A DNA stretch of 64,000 nucleotides from Gautieria morchelliformis (Eukaryota > Basidiomycota > Agaricomycetes > Gomphales > Gomphaceae): the NCBI GenBank assembly GCA_015179125.1, contig WHVA01000068.1, positions 62,001 to 126,000 of the forward strand, written 5' to 3'. The notes under the pieces are model-generated. The model saw only the letters and a list, made by a program, of their open reading frames with translations, ran no database searches and was not told the DNA's origin. Shown one piece after another: positions 17,838 through 28,456 of the stretch (position 1 is the stretch's first letter; each line of letters starts with the position of its first letter). The translations under genes and the position numbers were made by a program.

Positions 17838-19090
17838 GATGGGTGGATGTCACTGTGCTTTGGTCCAGAGGCAAAGGTCGCACGTCTTCACATACTGTCC
17901 AATGTAGCGAGACATTTGAGGCCACCAGTCATTCTGAGCCACTAACTCCAGTGTCTTCCACCTGCCAGTGTGCCCTGTGACCCTGGTGTCATGGTGTTGG
18001 GACACGATGCGGCAGCGGAGGTCCGCCCCATCCAGAACATAGACCTTGCCCTTGAAATGGAGCAACCCATCACGTTCTGACGCCTGTACTGACCATTAAT
18101 TCCCTTTCTGCAGCTCCTCCACCGCCTTCACCACTGATTCCTCCTTCTCTCCATTCCGGTACTGCCTCCGGATGTCCCGGAGCATTTCTGCTTCCACCCC
18201 AACTGTGGTCACCCCCTTGCGGGCACGGATTGAAAAGAGGCTTGGGTGGAGCAATGTCATGACAGCATTGTCTCCTCTTCCACTTCCATGATCCGCATGG
18301 TGGGATAGGGCATCAGGCTTGCCCATGGTGCGGCCAGGGCAGTGATGGAGCATGAAGTCAAACCGAGACAGGTATAGGGACCATCATGCTTGTCATCGGT
18401 TCTCTAGTGAAAACTGTTTAGTGGTCTGGGCAGGGAGTGGCGATGCACTTGGAACGAGACTCGATGGAACTATACTACTATATTGTAGTGTACAAATGGT
18501 TCTGTAGTCTATGTCTCCTAGGCTGGAGCGACAGTGAGAGCGGCGAGGGACTGAAGCTGAGAGTAGCGCGGAAGTGGGCAATTCTGATTGTCTGGTTCTT
18601 TGAGCATACAAAGGTAACAGCTATATACTGGACGGGACGCCGCTAACTGGGAGATATGTAGCTCGGTGTGGAGTACTAAGGAATGTACGTGGGGGGTCAG
18701 ATGGGAGATGGTGCGGGGATCGATCTCCGGGGTTATGCCCGGAGTGGAGTCAGATCATGGGGTAGTTGTATACCTAATTGTACATGTACATACGCTGGAT
18801 CGGGTGATGGTCATGGGAATGGAGTGGGGAAATTGATCCGAGTCGTGGGGTGAGAGTTGGATGAGAATGGGGAGTAGGGGAAGTCAGGCGAGGTGCATGT
18901 ACGCTTGCTGCGTCGGTCCAGGCCCGTCGGCGCGTTTCGGGTTTCATAACAGGTTCAACTTCTTGGACGTGTGGAAGTACTCAAGGTTCTTGTGGTCTGT
19001 CCAGATCTCGAACAGACACAGAGCACCTTCGAAGAAGTGTTGCCACTCCTCCAGCACTTGGATGATTGCCAGCATTTCTGTAAAGATGAC
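17838..19090 (-). mobile_element. Fossil gypsy pol fragment: RNase H end and integrase zinc finger
   Basis: On the minus strand, 19090-18957 reads the RNase H end (EEWQHFFEG, IWTDHKNLEYFHTSKKLN). After an inserted LTR, 18397-17838 reads the linker and the zinc-binding start of integrase (DALSHHADHG, HHDTRVTGHTGRWKTLELV, KTCDLCLWTKAQ). It matches 43140-43816 of the gypsy at 38.7-45.5 kb. It is broken in several places. Confidence 0.75.
18403..18951 (-). mobile_element. Solo LTR inserted in the gypsy fragment
   Basis: A 549-bp segment interrupts the RNase H region and reads TGTTATGAAACCCG at its minus-strand start. GGTTC flanks it on both sides (18398-18402 and 18952-18956), a 5-bp target duplication. 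The 3' edge (ending near CACTAGA) is not a clean CA. The start resembles copia-type LTRs, but the family is uncertain. Confidence 0.65.
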
Positions 19091-19220
19091 GATCTTAAGC
19101 CTTGAGTCACAAGGGCACACAGAACTTGACCAAGGTGTGGTATTCTGATGCTACGTAGTGACAGTATAAGCGTAAGATGCGATGGGAACTGCAGACCGGT
19201 TCCCACGCATAAACTATACA

Positions 19221-19621
19221 CACTGCAGGCATATAAAAGTTTTCTTGTCTGAAAAACTGTTGAAAAAACTGTAAAGATTTACCAAATATTTTTAGTGTTT
19301 TTTATGTAAAAAAAAAACATAATAAAATTTTGTGTTTTTATTAGGATTTGTTGAGCAAGAAAATTGTAAAAAAATTCAAAGTTTTTTTCAGGGTTTTTTA
19401 TGGGTTTCTTTGTGTTTTCACAAAGAAACTTATAAAAAGACATAAAAAACCCTGCAAAAAACTTTAAACTTTTTTACAATTTTCTTGCTCAACAAATTCT
19501 AACAAAAACACAAAATTTTGTTAAAGTTTTTTTTACATTAAAAACACTAAAAAAATTTGGAATATCTTTACAGTTTTTTGAACAGTTTTTCAGACCAGAA
19601 AATTTTTATATGCCTCCAGTG
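19221..19621. mobile_element. Foldback MITE, CACTA-like
   Basis: The whole 401 bp folds on itself: left CACTGCAGGCATATAAAA pairs with the right end TTTTATATGCCTCCAGTG, and the arms pair to a centre near 19418 (CTTTGTGTTTTCACAAAG). The arms are AT-rich homopolymer runs. Ends starting CACTG and a 3-bp flank repeat (ACA at 19218-19220 and 19622-19624) are what CACTA/EnSpm (CMC) elements leave. There is no transposase, so it would depend on an autonomous element elsewhere. Confidence 0.7.
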
Positions 19622-19765
19622 ACAGCGGGTCCCTAAGGGGCCCACTGGGATTAGGTAATAACTAGTGTACATACATGAGTACATAGGTTATTTACACCCT
19701 CCCCCTCTATAGACAACTATAGGGCGCTGCTTAGGACTCATAGAGGTCATCCATGATGGCGTCCT

Positions 19766-21193
19766 CTAGTGATTCCGATAGTCATCGTATGGGGCCGGTG
19801 GAGCACGCGACTCCTCTGGAGGCACCTCTGCATCTGCGGGGATGGTTGGGTGAGGTGGCTCTACCTCACCACTGGCGGGGGCTGCCGCTTGGTTGGCGAG
19901 GCTGGTGTCCTTGTGGAGCATGGCCTCGACAGCCAGGTCATCGGCCTGGGGAGGAGGCCGGAAGTGCGCGAGCTCTTGATCGAGCTGAGCGTGAGTGAGC
20001 GGTCGTGGCACCGCAGCCCTCATGTGGCTGGTCTCAAGGACCTTTTGTTGGCCGTCCCAGGCGGTGGCACTGAATGCCGCGCCAGTGAGGCTGCGTTGAA
20101 CATAATGTTCAATGGGCGCCACTCACTCGTGAGTGACGCTGGCGTAGCGGGCCAGCCATCGGGCGATCTCGGCGAGCGGGATGTCGGAGCCAGCTCGGCC
20201 TCCCACGGGATATGGACCCGTGATGGATAACCGCAGGTTGGTGCTCTGCAGTGTCAGGCATTCCCTGGCATCGACGAAGCTCAACCATTGGTCGGTCGAG
20301 CTGAACAAGTCGAGGAGTCTTGACTTGAGAGGTGACGCGACTCCTTTAACTCGGGGCGCGAGTGCCTTCAACCACATCCAGATGTCCATGTCATCTAGGT
20401 TGAGGGTTCCATCCGCATTGTCGTGGATGGCAGTGGGGATTCCTTCAGGGTTGTGCATCCAACCCCTTAGGATGGCAGCGATGTCGTGCGGGGTACCGCT
20501 CACTATCACGAGACAATCCCGTTTGGGATTGCAAGTGCGTTGCTTGTGCTCGATGTGCTTGAAGACGCTGATCATCTCGCGTGTGCGCAAGAATTGCGGT
20601 GTGTCCTTTGCTTGCGCTAGGAGCTCAACGAATCGTGTGTCATTGAGCGGGCAGATGTCATACCATTGCGTATGCCGCTGTTGTGCCTTTCCTACTGGTC
20701 TTGGTAGGAGGCCCATCTCGGAGATCGGCGGGTCTCCGAGTGGTATGATCACTCCCTCCCCCAGGTAAGGAGGGTGAACTGTCTCTGCTGGTGGTGGCAG
20801 GACCACTTGAGGCCCGATGTACTGAGCCTTGACCAACGCTACCTGCCGTTGTAGGGCAGTGTCGTTGATTGTGTGCGACGGTGACGCTGCCAGGTATGTG
20901 CTGATCACGCTTTCCCTCGCAATTGCTACACCATTGACAGTGTTGGGGGTGCCGCGCAATTTCTTGCGCTTCTTTTTTGGCTACTCAGCTATACGCTGAG
21001 CCCTGTCCGGATCGTACATCTTCCAGACGGAGGAGTCAGACTCCCATCCATCTAGGAGGTTGTACATGGCATCGGATGGTGCACTCCACCCCTCTGTTGA
21101 CGTTGGGGTGGGCACCGATATTCGGGAGGCCAGTCCTGAGGCTACGCGCGCTGGCAAGGGTGCCATCGCGTGAGGTGATGAGGGCCCGGCCAC
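19766..21193 (-). other. Unrecognised retroelement-associated ORFs (possible Gag-like protein)
   Basis: Three minus-strand frames follow each other almost without gaps: 21193-20981, 20959-20123 (278 residues) and 20122-19766. They read like parts of one protein of about 480 residues: a Ser/Pro-rich start with GWESDSSVWKMYD, a basic patch (PKKKRKK), then a long helical part (TQWYDICPLNDTRFVELLAQ, LNLDDMDIWMWLKALAP, STDQWLSFVDARE, SITGPYPVGGRAGSD). I know no domain for it. Its place just 3' of a minus-strand gypsy integrase suggests a retroelement protein, but no zinc knuckle was seen. It is interrupted in about two or three places. Confidence 0.4.
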
Positions 21194-21350
21194 TGGGTCT
21201 GTGGCCAGGTCATGGTGCGGCCTTTTTGAGGCTGCGTGTGTGGGCTGGAGCTGGAGCGCCTTCAGCTGCTCAGTGAGGGGAGTATTAATGAAGTCGATTT
21301 TCTAGATGTTATATGAACAGAGGCGTATTTTCTTGGATTTCTACGAGGTT

Positions 21351-22675
21351 CTAAGCTTTGGGTTTCTTGGGATACTTCACATGAAATTTGACGAGTCTGC
21401 AAGCTGAATTAGTAACATTCAAAGAGGGTTCCCAAGACATAGCCTCGGGGGTGTGTTTGTATCCCTTCCATTCTACTAGGTACTCCAATCTCTTTCGGTG
21501 AATGCGGCTATCGACAATTTTCGTGATTTCGTATTTGTCGGTAGAGTCAATTTCGATAGGTGGTGGAGGGTCTGCATGTCGCCCTGGGATAGATGTCATG
21601 GCGGGTTTGAGAAGGGATACATGAAACACAGGGTGGATCTGGCGAAGGTCCAAAGGTAAGCCTAAGCGAAATGCATGAGAAGATATTTTAGCCGTGATAG
21701 GATATGGGCCAAGTCTTCAGTGGTCAAGTTTCTTCGAAGGCCGTTTTGTGCAAATATTTCGTGAGTCGAGCCATACTCTGTCACCCACCTGAAATTCAGG
21801 GATCGGAATGCGGCAACTGGTTGTGGCTGAAGTGTACTGGGTAATTGATTTCTTTATTTGATCTCGAAGGTACTGGTGAAGGTCCTTGAGATCTGCTGAC
21901 TGGCGATAAGCATCTTCGGAGGCGACTGAAGTGAGAGATACTTTGAGCTTTGGATGGAAGCCCTTGTTGGCGAAGAAGGGTGTGACCTGGGTCGGCGAAT
22001 GGGCTGTGTTGTTGTAGGCAAATTCAGCAAGGGGGAGGAGGTTGACCAGTCATCCTGCTGGTAGTTGATGTAGACTTGGAGGTACTGCTCTAGGATCTGG
22101 TTCACTCGTTTGGTCTGTCCATCGGTTTGGAGGTGGTAAGCTGTAGAAAGATTGCCTTTGGTGCCGAGGATTTCGCAGAGCAAGGTCCAGAATCGAGACG
22201 TGAAGTGCTTCTCTCGATCGGAGATGATGTCGCTGGGACTACCGTGTTTAGCGAATACGTGGCAAAGGAAGAGCATGGTGACATCCCCTGAATCGATGCC
22301 TGAGAATGTCGGAATGAACAGAGCGATCTTCATTAGTCTGTCGACAATGATGAGGATCATGTCGTGTCCATCTGACGGGGGGAGTCCCTCAATGAAGTCC
22401 ATGGAGATCGAGTCCCAAGGTTGTTGGCTGATGGGCAGGAAGCGAAGAGGACCGAAGGGTTTGTGATGAATGGATTTAGCATGGTGGCACTTTGAACAGG
22501 AGCCGATGTAGTTGGTGACGAAAGTGGACATATTCGGCCAATGATACTGTCTCCAAATGTTCTTCATTGTTTTGCTCATCCCTGGGTGGCCTGCTAACTG
22601 ATGATCATGCAGTGAGCGAAGGATGTCCAAGCAAATATCATTATGATCAGGAACATACGTTTGCTGTTTGTACAA
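21351..22675 (-). mobile_element. Gypsy chromovirus fragment: integrase and chromodomain
   Basis: The minus strand from 22675 reads the zinc-binding HHCC region (HDHQLAGHPGM..CSKCHHAK), the integrase core (WDSISMDFIEGLPPSDG, YHLQTDGQTKRVNQ) and, after a gap, the chromodomain (21653-21351: RLEYLVEWKGYKHTPEAMSW). It differs from the gypsy at 38.7 kb and is probably another lineage. The 5' part of pol and both LTRs were not found. It is broken in a few places. Confidence 0.8.
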
Positions 22676-23020
22676 CAGCTGAACACCTGTCAGGTTTCAA
22701 TTACATCATTCGCTACCAAGCCGGGCGACTTGGCATGAAGCCTGATGCATTGACCTGTCGGGGCGACGTGTACCCTAAAGGGGGGGATGGTGCTTATGCA
22801 TTAGTGAATCCTCACAACTTCCAATCAATGTTTAAGACTGGGTAACTCATTCGCGCCATCATCCTTGACTCTGCATCACTGTTGACATCCATCCTACAGG
22901 GCCAGTTGACCGACCCCTTGTCCTCAGCCCACATCACTCGTCTTCAGTCTCAGTCATTGGCAATCACCCCTTCGAATGCGAAGCCAGACCCCTGGTCACT
23001 TGGAAAGGATGGCAAAACAC
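22672..23020 (+). mobile_element. Gypsy fragment, RNase H-integrase linker, opposite orientation
   Basis: The plus strand reads AEHLSGFNYIIRYQAGRLGM, KPDALTCRGDVYPKGGDG and ALVNPHNFQSMFKTG, the typical linker between RNase H and integrase. It abuts the minus-strand integrase at 22675 head to head, so two gypsy pieces were joined in inverted orientation. Confidence 0.7.
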
Positions 23021-25190
23021 CACGTTTGCATGCCGCCCGCAGAGGACGCAGACCCCGTCCCCGATACCCCATTCCCCCTCCCTCTCCACCCTCTACGACC
23101 CAGACTCGGCTGGCATATCCGCCCCGTGGAACGTCAAGCACAACGTCCACGTGAATGGGGACCTATGGGGGCTCCCCGTGACCTGGACATAGAGCCTCAT
23201 GGAGGCCAGCTTCAGCAAGCAGGAGATCGCCGACCTGCGCGCACGCAGGTGCGCCAACAACCTCCCGCGCATACCACGACGACCCCCCTATCTTATATCC
23301 ACGAACTCTGGTGGTCTCACAGCACCTGATTCACACCGAGCGTGATCCATTCACCACCAGGGCTTTGTGGAGCTGGGGGTCCTGTTTAAGACAACATCAA
23401 GGATCGACGCGGAGGTGCTTGAGTTTCGATTTGAACCGGTTCTTGGGTGTGGGGGTTGGCGGGGGCGGTTGCCTGTGGAGGATGCGGGATGTGAGCGGGG
23501 AGGGGTTGATCTGTCCATGATGGTGGAGCTGCTGAACAACTTGCTGAATCTCCTCAGGCCAACGAGCGCCGTTATGTCAAAGGCTTCGTACGGCCGACTC
23601 GACACTGCGTTAAAGTTTAAGTGGCCTGAAGTCCTGCATTAACAGCAGCGATGATGTGTGCAATATCCCCCCGCAGCACCACAGAAGACTTTTCAGATTA
23701 AAGGCATCCGAAGGCAGTGTGTCCAAATAAGCTGAACGCGCAACCAACGAGACAAGTAATGCGAGGCTTTCACCGTCCATATCACCAGCAACATCATACA
23801 TGTTCCGCCAAAATTTTGATGATCACGGGATGCGTCGGTTTCCAAGGCATGGAGGAGCAGCCGCAGCCGCAGCCGGAGGATGACGATAAGTTGGACAACA
23901 CCGTGGAAAGAGAGCTACCTGGTGTAGCGGCATTAAGCACTGAGCTGTCGCCTGCGTCACACTCCGTCCTGCCGTCTACCTATGCCCACGCCCTGGCCAT
24001 GGGTGCGGCGGCGTCCCACCACGCACAGCCCTCCCTCACGCTCGAGTCCGACACCAGCTCTGAGCGCTGCGTGTCCCAGTTGCACATCCCCACGCACGCA
24101 CGCGCATCCTCGCACCCGGGCTTCAATATGGCCCTGTGGGATGTGCGTACCAAGTTCGAGTTCGCGAGCCCTCATTCCAGCTGTCGACGCCCGATGCGCG
24201 ACGAGAGTCGCTGTTCAGCATCGCCTCGATGTTGTTGTATGGGGAGGTGATAAATAGCGGACTGAAGGATCCCTGGATCCCTCCCAGTATGAGCAGGATG
24301 CGGTAGAGGGTGACGGCTTGTGGTCGATCGATGAGGCAATGTTGTCTGAGGAGAACCGTCATCGCAACCGGTTCCCTACAGACAGCGACACATCAAGTGT
24401 CTTCCTTCGTGTGCCATCGCCCCACCGCACGCCGCATGGCGCGCAGGCCAGACGGCTCACTGGGCCTACAACCCCGCTCTTCACTGCACTGCGTTGTCTG
24501 CTAGTGTGCGGGAGATCATGTGGGATGCTTGACGCTGCCGCAGCCTAGCCGTCCCGTACACCTGGTGGGGTCAGGGTCTATCCCGAGCTGGTCATGCCGC
24601 TGTTGGCACTGGGATCAGTAGCGCATGCCCATGTTGGTTGCCGTCGCAGGAAGCCATGGGGGCCCTTGCGCGGGCTGCACCAGGAGGGAGTTGGTGTATG
24701 TGTGGATGGCACCAAGCAACAGGTGACTCAAGTGGTAGGTCAGGCAGCAGCATCCATCACACTACTGCTGCAGTGTATGTGGTGTTTTGGCAGCGGCCAT
24801 GCAGACTGTATGGGATCCTGCTTTGCCGGTCAAATAGGAGAAATTCCATGTATTTTTGAAATAGTGACCTTAAAATATAGCATACTGGTATTGCTATCAG
24901 TGGGGATGAACTATTTAAACTTCCTCTAATTTCCTACCATTTTTTCGCCATTTCTAATGAAGTCTTTGGCTCAAAACACTTCTATTCTGTTGCAGCAGAG
25001 TTATGAATCCACATGTATCCACAACTCTGCTATTCAAACTCCGACGCGCGCGAGCCCGAACTCGAGCCTGTGGACACTCTACCGGTTCGGACTCAGCACT
25101 CTGGAAATGGCAATTTATTCCCAAGCCTCCACAACACAGTTTGTGCAATACAAACTCTGCCCAACCTATGCTACCATAGCAACAAGGCTA
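23021..25190. other. About 2.2 kb without a recognisable gene
   Basis: Many short overlapping frames on both strands, none convincing. Two may be remnants of real genes: 23801-23610 (-), with ARSAYLDTLPSDAFNLKSLL and CCGGILHT, and 23105-23270 (+), with SFSKQEIADLRARRCANN. I cannot assign either. No repeat pair or RNA was seen. Confidence 0.4.
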
Positions 25191-25261
25191 TGTTAGGCTG
25201 TGCTGTGCCATAGCTACACTCACATTGGGTCCACAAGATACAACAATCTCTTGATAGTTTA

Positions 25262-25470
25262 GCTAAGAATCCCCCATGGTCACATGACTATCACATGACC
25301 TCAAAAACAGCTCAAAGTCATCTGATCATCCACAGTCACCTGACAACCACCTGACCTCAAAGTCACCTGATTATCTACGGTCACCTGACAATCACATGAC
25401 ACCATCACATGACCTCAATCAGCTTGAAGTCACATGACTTTCCTTCATCACATGATAATCACATGAGCGT
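25262..25470. promoter_or_regulatory. Array of TCACATGA / TCACCTGA motifs
   Basis: More than ten copies of CACATG or CACCTG, mostly in the context TCAC(A/C)TGA, are packed in about 200 bp. CANNTG is the core bound by bHLH factors; a role here is inferred from density and position upstream of a TATA box. Confidence 0.45.
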
Positions 25471-25571
25471 GGGAGTTTCTTACATACTCTTAGCTTTACT
25501 GTCACAGAGCTGTGACTTTAACCCAATATAGCAATAGAACCTTCCACAGCCTTCCAATAGTTTCCAAACCT

Positions 25572-25584
25572 TTCCTGAAGCTTC
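25572..25584. promoter_or_regulatory. Perfect three-unit heat-shock element
   Basis: TTC-ct-GAA-gc-TTC matches the Hsf1 binding pattern nTTCnnGAAnnTTCn exactly. It lies about 54 bp upstream of the TATA box at 25638. Binding is inferred. Confidence 0.5.
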
Positions 25585-25637
25585 TCTAAGCTTCTACAAG
25601 GTTCCTAGCAGTAGTTACATAAGCTAGATAGATGCAG

Positions 25638-25645
25638 TATAAATA
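25638..25645 (+). promoter_or_regulatory. TATA box
   Basis: TATAAATA downstream of the heat-shock element. Transcription of the repeat would start about 30 bp further on, near 25670. Confidence 0.5.
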
Positions 25646-26296
25646 GCCTGCAGTTTTAGCAGTGAATCAGCCAATACATCATCATCTACTATCCACGTAC
25701 CTCGTGTGACTTGCCAAGCTTGCACAGCTTACTAAGCTGCTAACCCCAGCTAGGGTTATTACACTTACTTAGTGTATTAATTCTCAGTTAAGTAGTTGCG
25801 TTTCTACTTAGCCACCCGGACTAACACTCCAGGTGAAATTCTGCAGAGTGAGTCTGACAATCGATTTCCTTGTCAATTAGCTCTCCAATACCCGAGACAA
25901 ACTGATCAGTGACTTTCCTGTTCAGTGACTTTCACAAGTCACTTCTTAAACCCTAGTCGCTCGTTTATTGCAGTGCATTGACGTTAATCGGGTCAGTCCA
26001 CTTACAAACTCTCCTGTGAAGCCATTCCTATCTTTTTGGAATACTTGGACCCCGATAGTCGTCCTCAAACCTACAGACTTTTAGTTTATTGTTCAGTGCT
26101 GCTAAGAAACGTATTGCCTTCCATCCGTATTAACTTGGACTAGTTTTTATGCGGATTGCAACCAAGGTACAAATATTAAATTATTTCCGGAGTTGTGCTG
26201 CAGCATTGTTTAATATTCTTTGAGTTTCGTATACGACACGTTCTGATAGACCAAAGTGTTAGCTCTGACACCAAAGTCTTGAAGGGTTCCAAAACA

Positions 26297-27312
26297 CAGA
26301 CAGAGGACATGTACATCACTGCACTTGTTCATCCGTGAAGCCTCGCTCCCATAATGATTGCTGTGCTGACTGTGCATGTCCCCCCCCCCCCCCCCGATGC
26401 ATCCCGACAGCCTTGAGCGCAGATGCAATGGCAGCCAACAGTGAGACCTACCACCTCACCGCACCTACCCATGGTTGTCCGGTATTTCCCCAGGGAGGGC
26501 AGGACATAGAGCGCCTAGACAAATGCAGCCGGGGTCATATACATGAAGAAGGAAAGCGATGGCACGAGAGGAAGGTGTTGTTAGGGGCAGTGGCGTCGAA
26601 GAGCATCCATTACTGGGCAATCTTGGGAGTCGATCAAGGGTGGATTTGAACAGATAGTGATGTTCCTCAACAAGAACGGCCCTGACATGCCCCATGTTGC
26701 AGTTGCTGCACCTGAGAGGTGGAGCCATGAGGTCAGATGTCAGAGCGGAGGTAGATGGGAAGGAGTGTGGAAGATATCAGGTCTTGGACTGCAAGTCACC
26801 CAAACATCGTGGCACGTGTGTGTCCCAGCAGTTACTTCACACAAGGAGGCTAGTGGTAACGTGTCCTTGTGAGAGTGGTGATATGGAATGGTGTTGGGAC
26901 GGGATAGTGACTTGAGGGTGCGCCAGGATGACGCACCATAGAAGGGGGGTGAGAGCCTGCAGCAGCGGCCCTTCCAGCGGCCCTTCCTCTGCATGAAGAC
27001 ACCAAGCACAGTGACTTGCAGATGCTGTTGCTGGACATGTGTGCCACTTCACAACACCGTGACAACTACAGATGCAGTGAATCCCCTACCATGCCCCACC
27101 TGTCTTGAGCCTGCTGTACATGCCACGATGCACAGGCAGATGTGTGACGGCCCAGACCCCCAGAGATAAGCGTCGGCTAACACCTCCATGGCCTAATGGA
27201 GCAGAGATATGCATTGTCGGCTAATACCTCACCAATTCACTATGTCAACCCTAAACCCTGATAAACTGTATATTAACCCTCTCCCCACGGCCACCCTTTC
27301 CCTTACACACCC
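26297..27312. other. No gene recognised; 16-bp poly-C at 26380-26395
   Basis: About 1 kb with only short frames. The run of 16 C at 26380 is a simple repeat and a place where assembly or reads may slip. Confidence 0.45.
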
Positions 27313-27936
27313 ATGTCCTCACCCACTATGGAACTCGTTGCCCTCCCCAGTTTCACCAGAGGCCTGTCAGAGCTCCCGACTATGTCAGATGTTGATCCCA
27401 ACCTCCTGCACTTCTCCGGCTTCTCCAAATCCAGACCGGCCAGTGAGGCCAAGCTGAGAGAGACACTCAAATGTCATGATCCTGCCACCAATAACTCAGG
27501 CAACAACCAGCCCTATGAGACCTCGCCACCCTTGAAATGGACCATTGACCCAGAGGACCTTCGATTGGCCATGATCACCCATCCCAGCCAACCCCTGCCT
27601 GCCTGGTCCAGACCTCGACACAGGCGACGGAACACCTATTATCTTACCGACCCCATCATCGTCAGTGATGCAGATACACCTTACACATTTGAAGGGTATG
27701 TGGGGAGGTCCTTCCGCAATGCAGCAGGGGAGTGTGTGCATTACGCAAGATTCAAGGGTCCGGAGCTACCCACGGAATCGCATCCCAACAAGCTCGTCAT
27801 TCCCATATACCAGGAGGGCAAGAGCAGCCATGGTGATGGCAGGGCATGTTCCCACCTCTGGTGTACATGGAAGCGAAGCCTTATGGGATGTTTGGGGCTA
27901 GGCGATGAATGCGCTCATCAGGACAACAAGCACTGA
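27313..27936 (+). CDS. Hypothetical 207-residue protein next to an LTR
   Basis: An intact frame starts MSSPTMELVALPSFTRG and ends ECAHQDNKH. It contains RHRRRNTYYLTDPIIVSDAD and YTFEGYVGRSFRNAAGE, but no domain I know. The stop is followed within 30 bp by GAGAGGAGTGA and an LTR start (TGTCAGGGTTG), similar to the polypurine tract and LTR at 33580-33610. It may therefore be the last ORF of a retroelement whose 5' part is missing. A host gene cannot be excluded. Confidence 0.4.
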   Translation: MSSPTMELVALPSFTRGLSELPTMSDVDPNLLHFSGFSKSRPASEAKLRETLKCHDPATNNSGNNQPYETSPPLKWTIDPEDLRLAMITHPSQPLPAWSRPRHRRRNTYYLTDPIIVSDADTPYTFEGYVGRSFRNAAGECVHYARFKGPELPTESHPNKLVIPIYQEGKSSHGDGRACSHLWCTWKRSLMGCLGLGDECAHQDNKH

Positions 27937-27959
27937 GAGGAGTGACGTTAGGGTTTAGA

Positions 27960-28050
27960 TGTCAGGGTTGCCTTCTGGACCGTTCCCATATTTCCAGACC
28001 TTCCACGACCTTCCACAAGTTTCTGCTCCCCCGATTATATAAAGATGGTG
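27960..28050 (+). mobile_element. LTR start fragment (family L3)
   Basis: TGTCAGGGTTGCC and the following CCTTCCAC..CAAGTTTC run match the beginning of the LTR at 33598-34006. Only about 90 bp are kept. The likely left breakpoint of the inversion discussed under findings lies between here and 28105. Confidence 0.5.
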
Positions 28051-28120
28051 GCAGGAGGCTTGGGCTCACCTGCTTCAGGGGTTTCGTACGTTGAGACGCC
28101 GTACCATAGAGAGGGGGTGA

Positions 28121-28451
28121 TGTCAGGGGACAGCTTGGTGGTTCCTCTTATTTCCTTTATCTTCTGTTATCTTCTGCTTCCTCACCTGCTTGTCCTTGCC
28201 TGTTCCTCCCTTTCCTTAAATTTGAGTTCCAGTTCCATACTCACCCATGTTCATGTCCGGTAGTCTGGCCTGCTCAGTAGCTGTATAGTTAGTCACTTAG
28301 GTAAGGGGATCCTCACCCGATTCTCTTTGGATCCACCTTACCAGGTGTGTAGGTCGCCTATGTAGTTACTGAGTAGTGTCTTATATATCTTTGGATCCCC
28401 CTTACCAGTGCTCTGTGTGACTTACCACGAGCAGGTAAGGTTGCCCTTACA
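28121..28451 (+). mobile_element. 331-bp LTR (family L4), 3' LTR of a split element
   Basis: It starts TGTCAGGGGACAG and ends GGTTGCCCTTACA. It is preceded by a polypurine tract (AGAGAGGGGGTGA), as a 3' LTR should be, and followed by GTATA (28452-28456). The minus-strand LTR at 50136-50466 has the same length and differs at about eight positions. That one is bordered by TATAC, the same five bases in reverse complement. Confidence 0.8.
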
Positions 28452-28456
28452 GTATA

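Larger units (their letters stand above)
25191..26296 (+). mobile_element. Repeat R2, copy 1: LTR-like element with promoter region
   Basis: The sequence 25700-26296 recurs at 52845-53454 in the same orientation (shared CTAAGCTGCTAA, GGTTATT, CAGAGTGAGTCTG and GAAGGGTTCCAAAACA). A TGTTAGGC start at 25191 and a CCAAAACA end would give an LTR of about 1.1 kb, but the left edge is uncertain and no target duplication was found. The left half holds an array of CACATGAC/CACCTGAC motifs, then a heat-shock element and a TATA box, so it looks like a U3 promoter. Confidence 0.5.

Noticed and set aside
26380-26395. Poly-C run as a regulatory element
   Set aside because: A simple homopolymer without context; slippage or assembly error is as likely.
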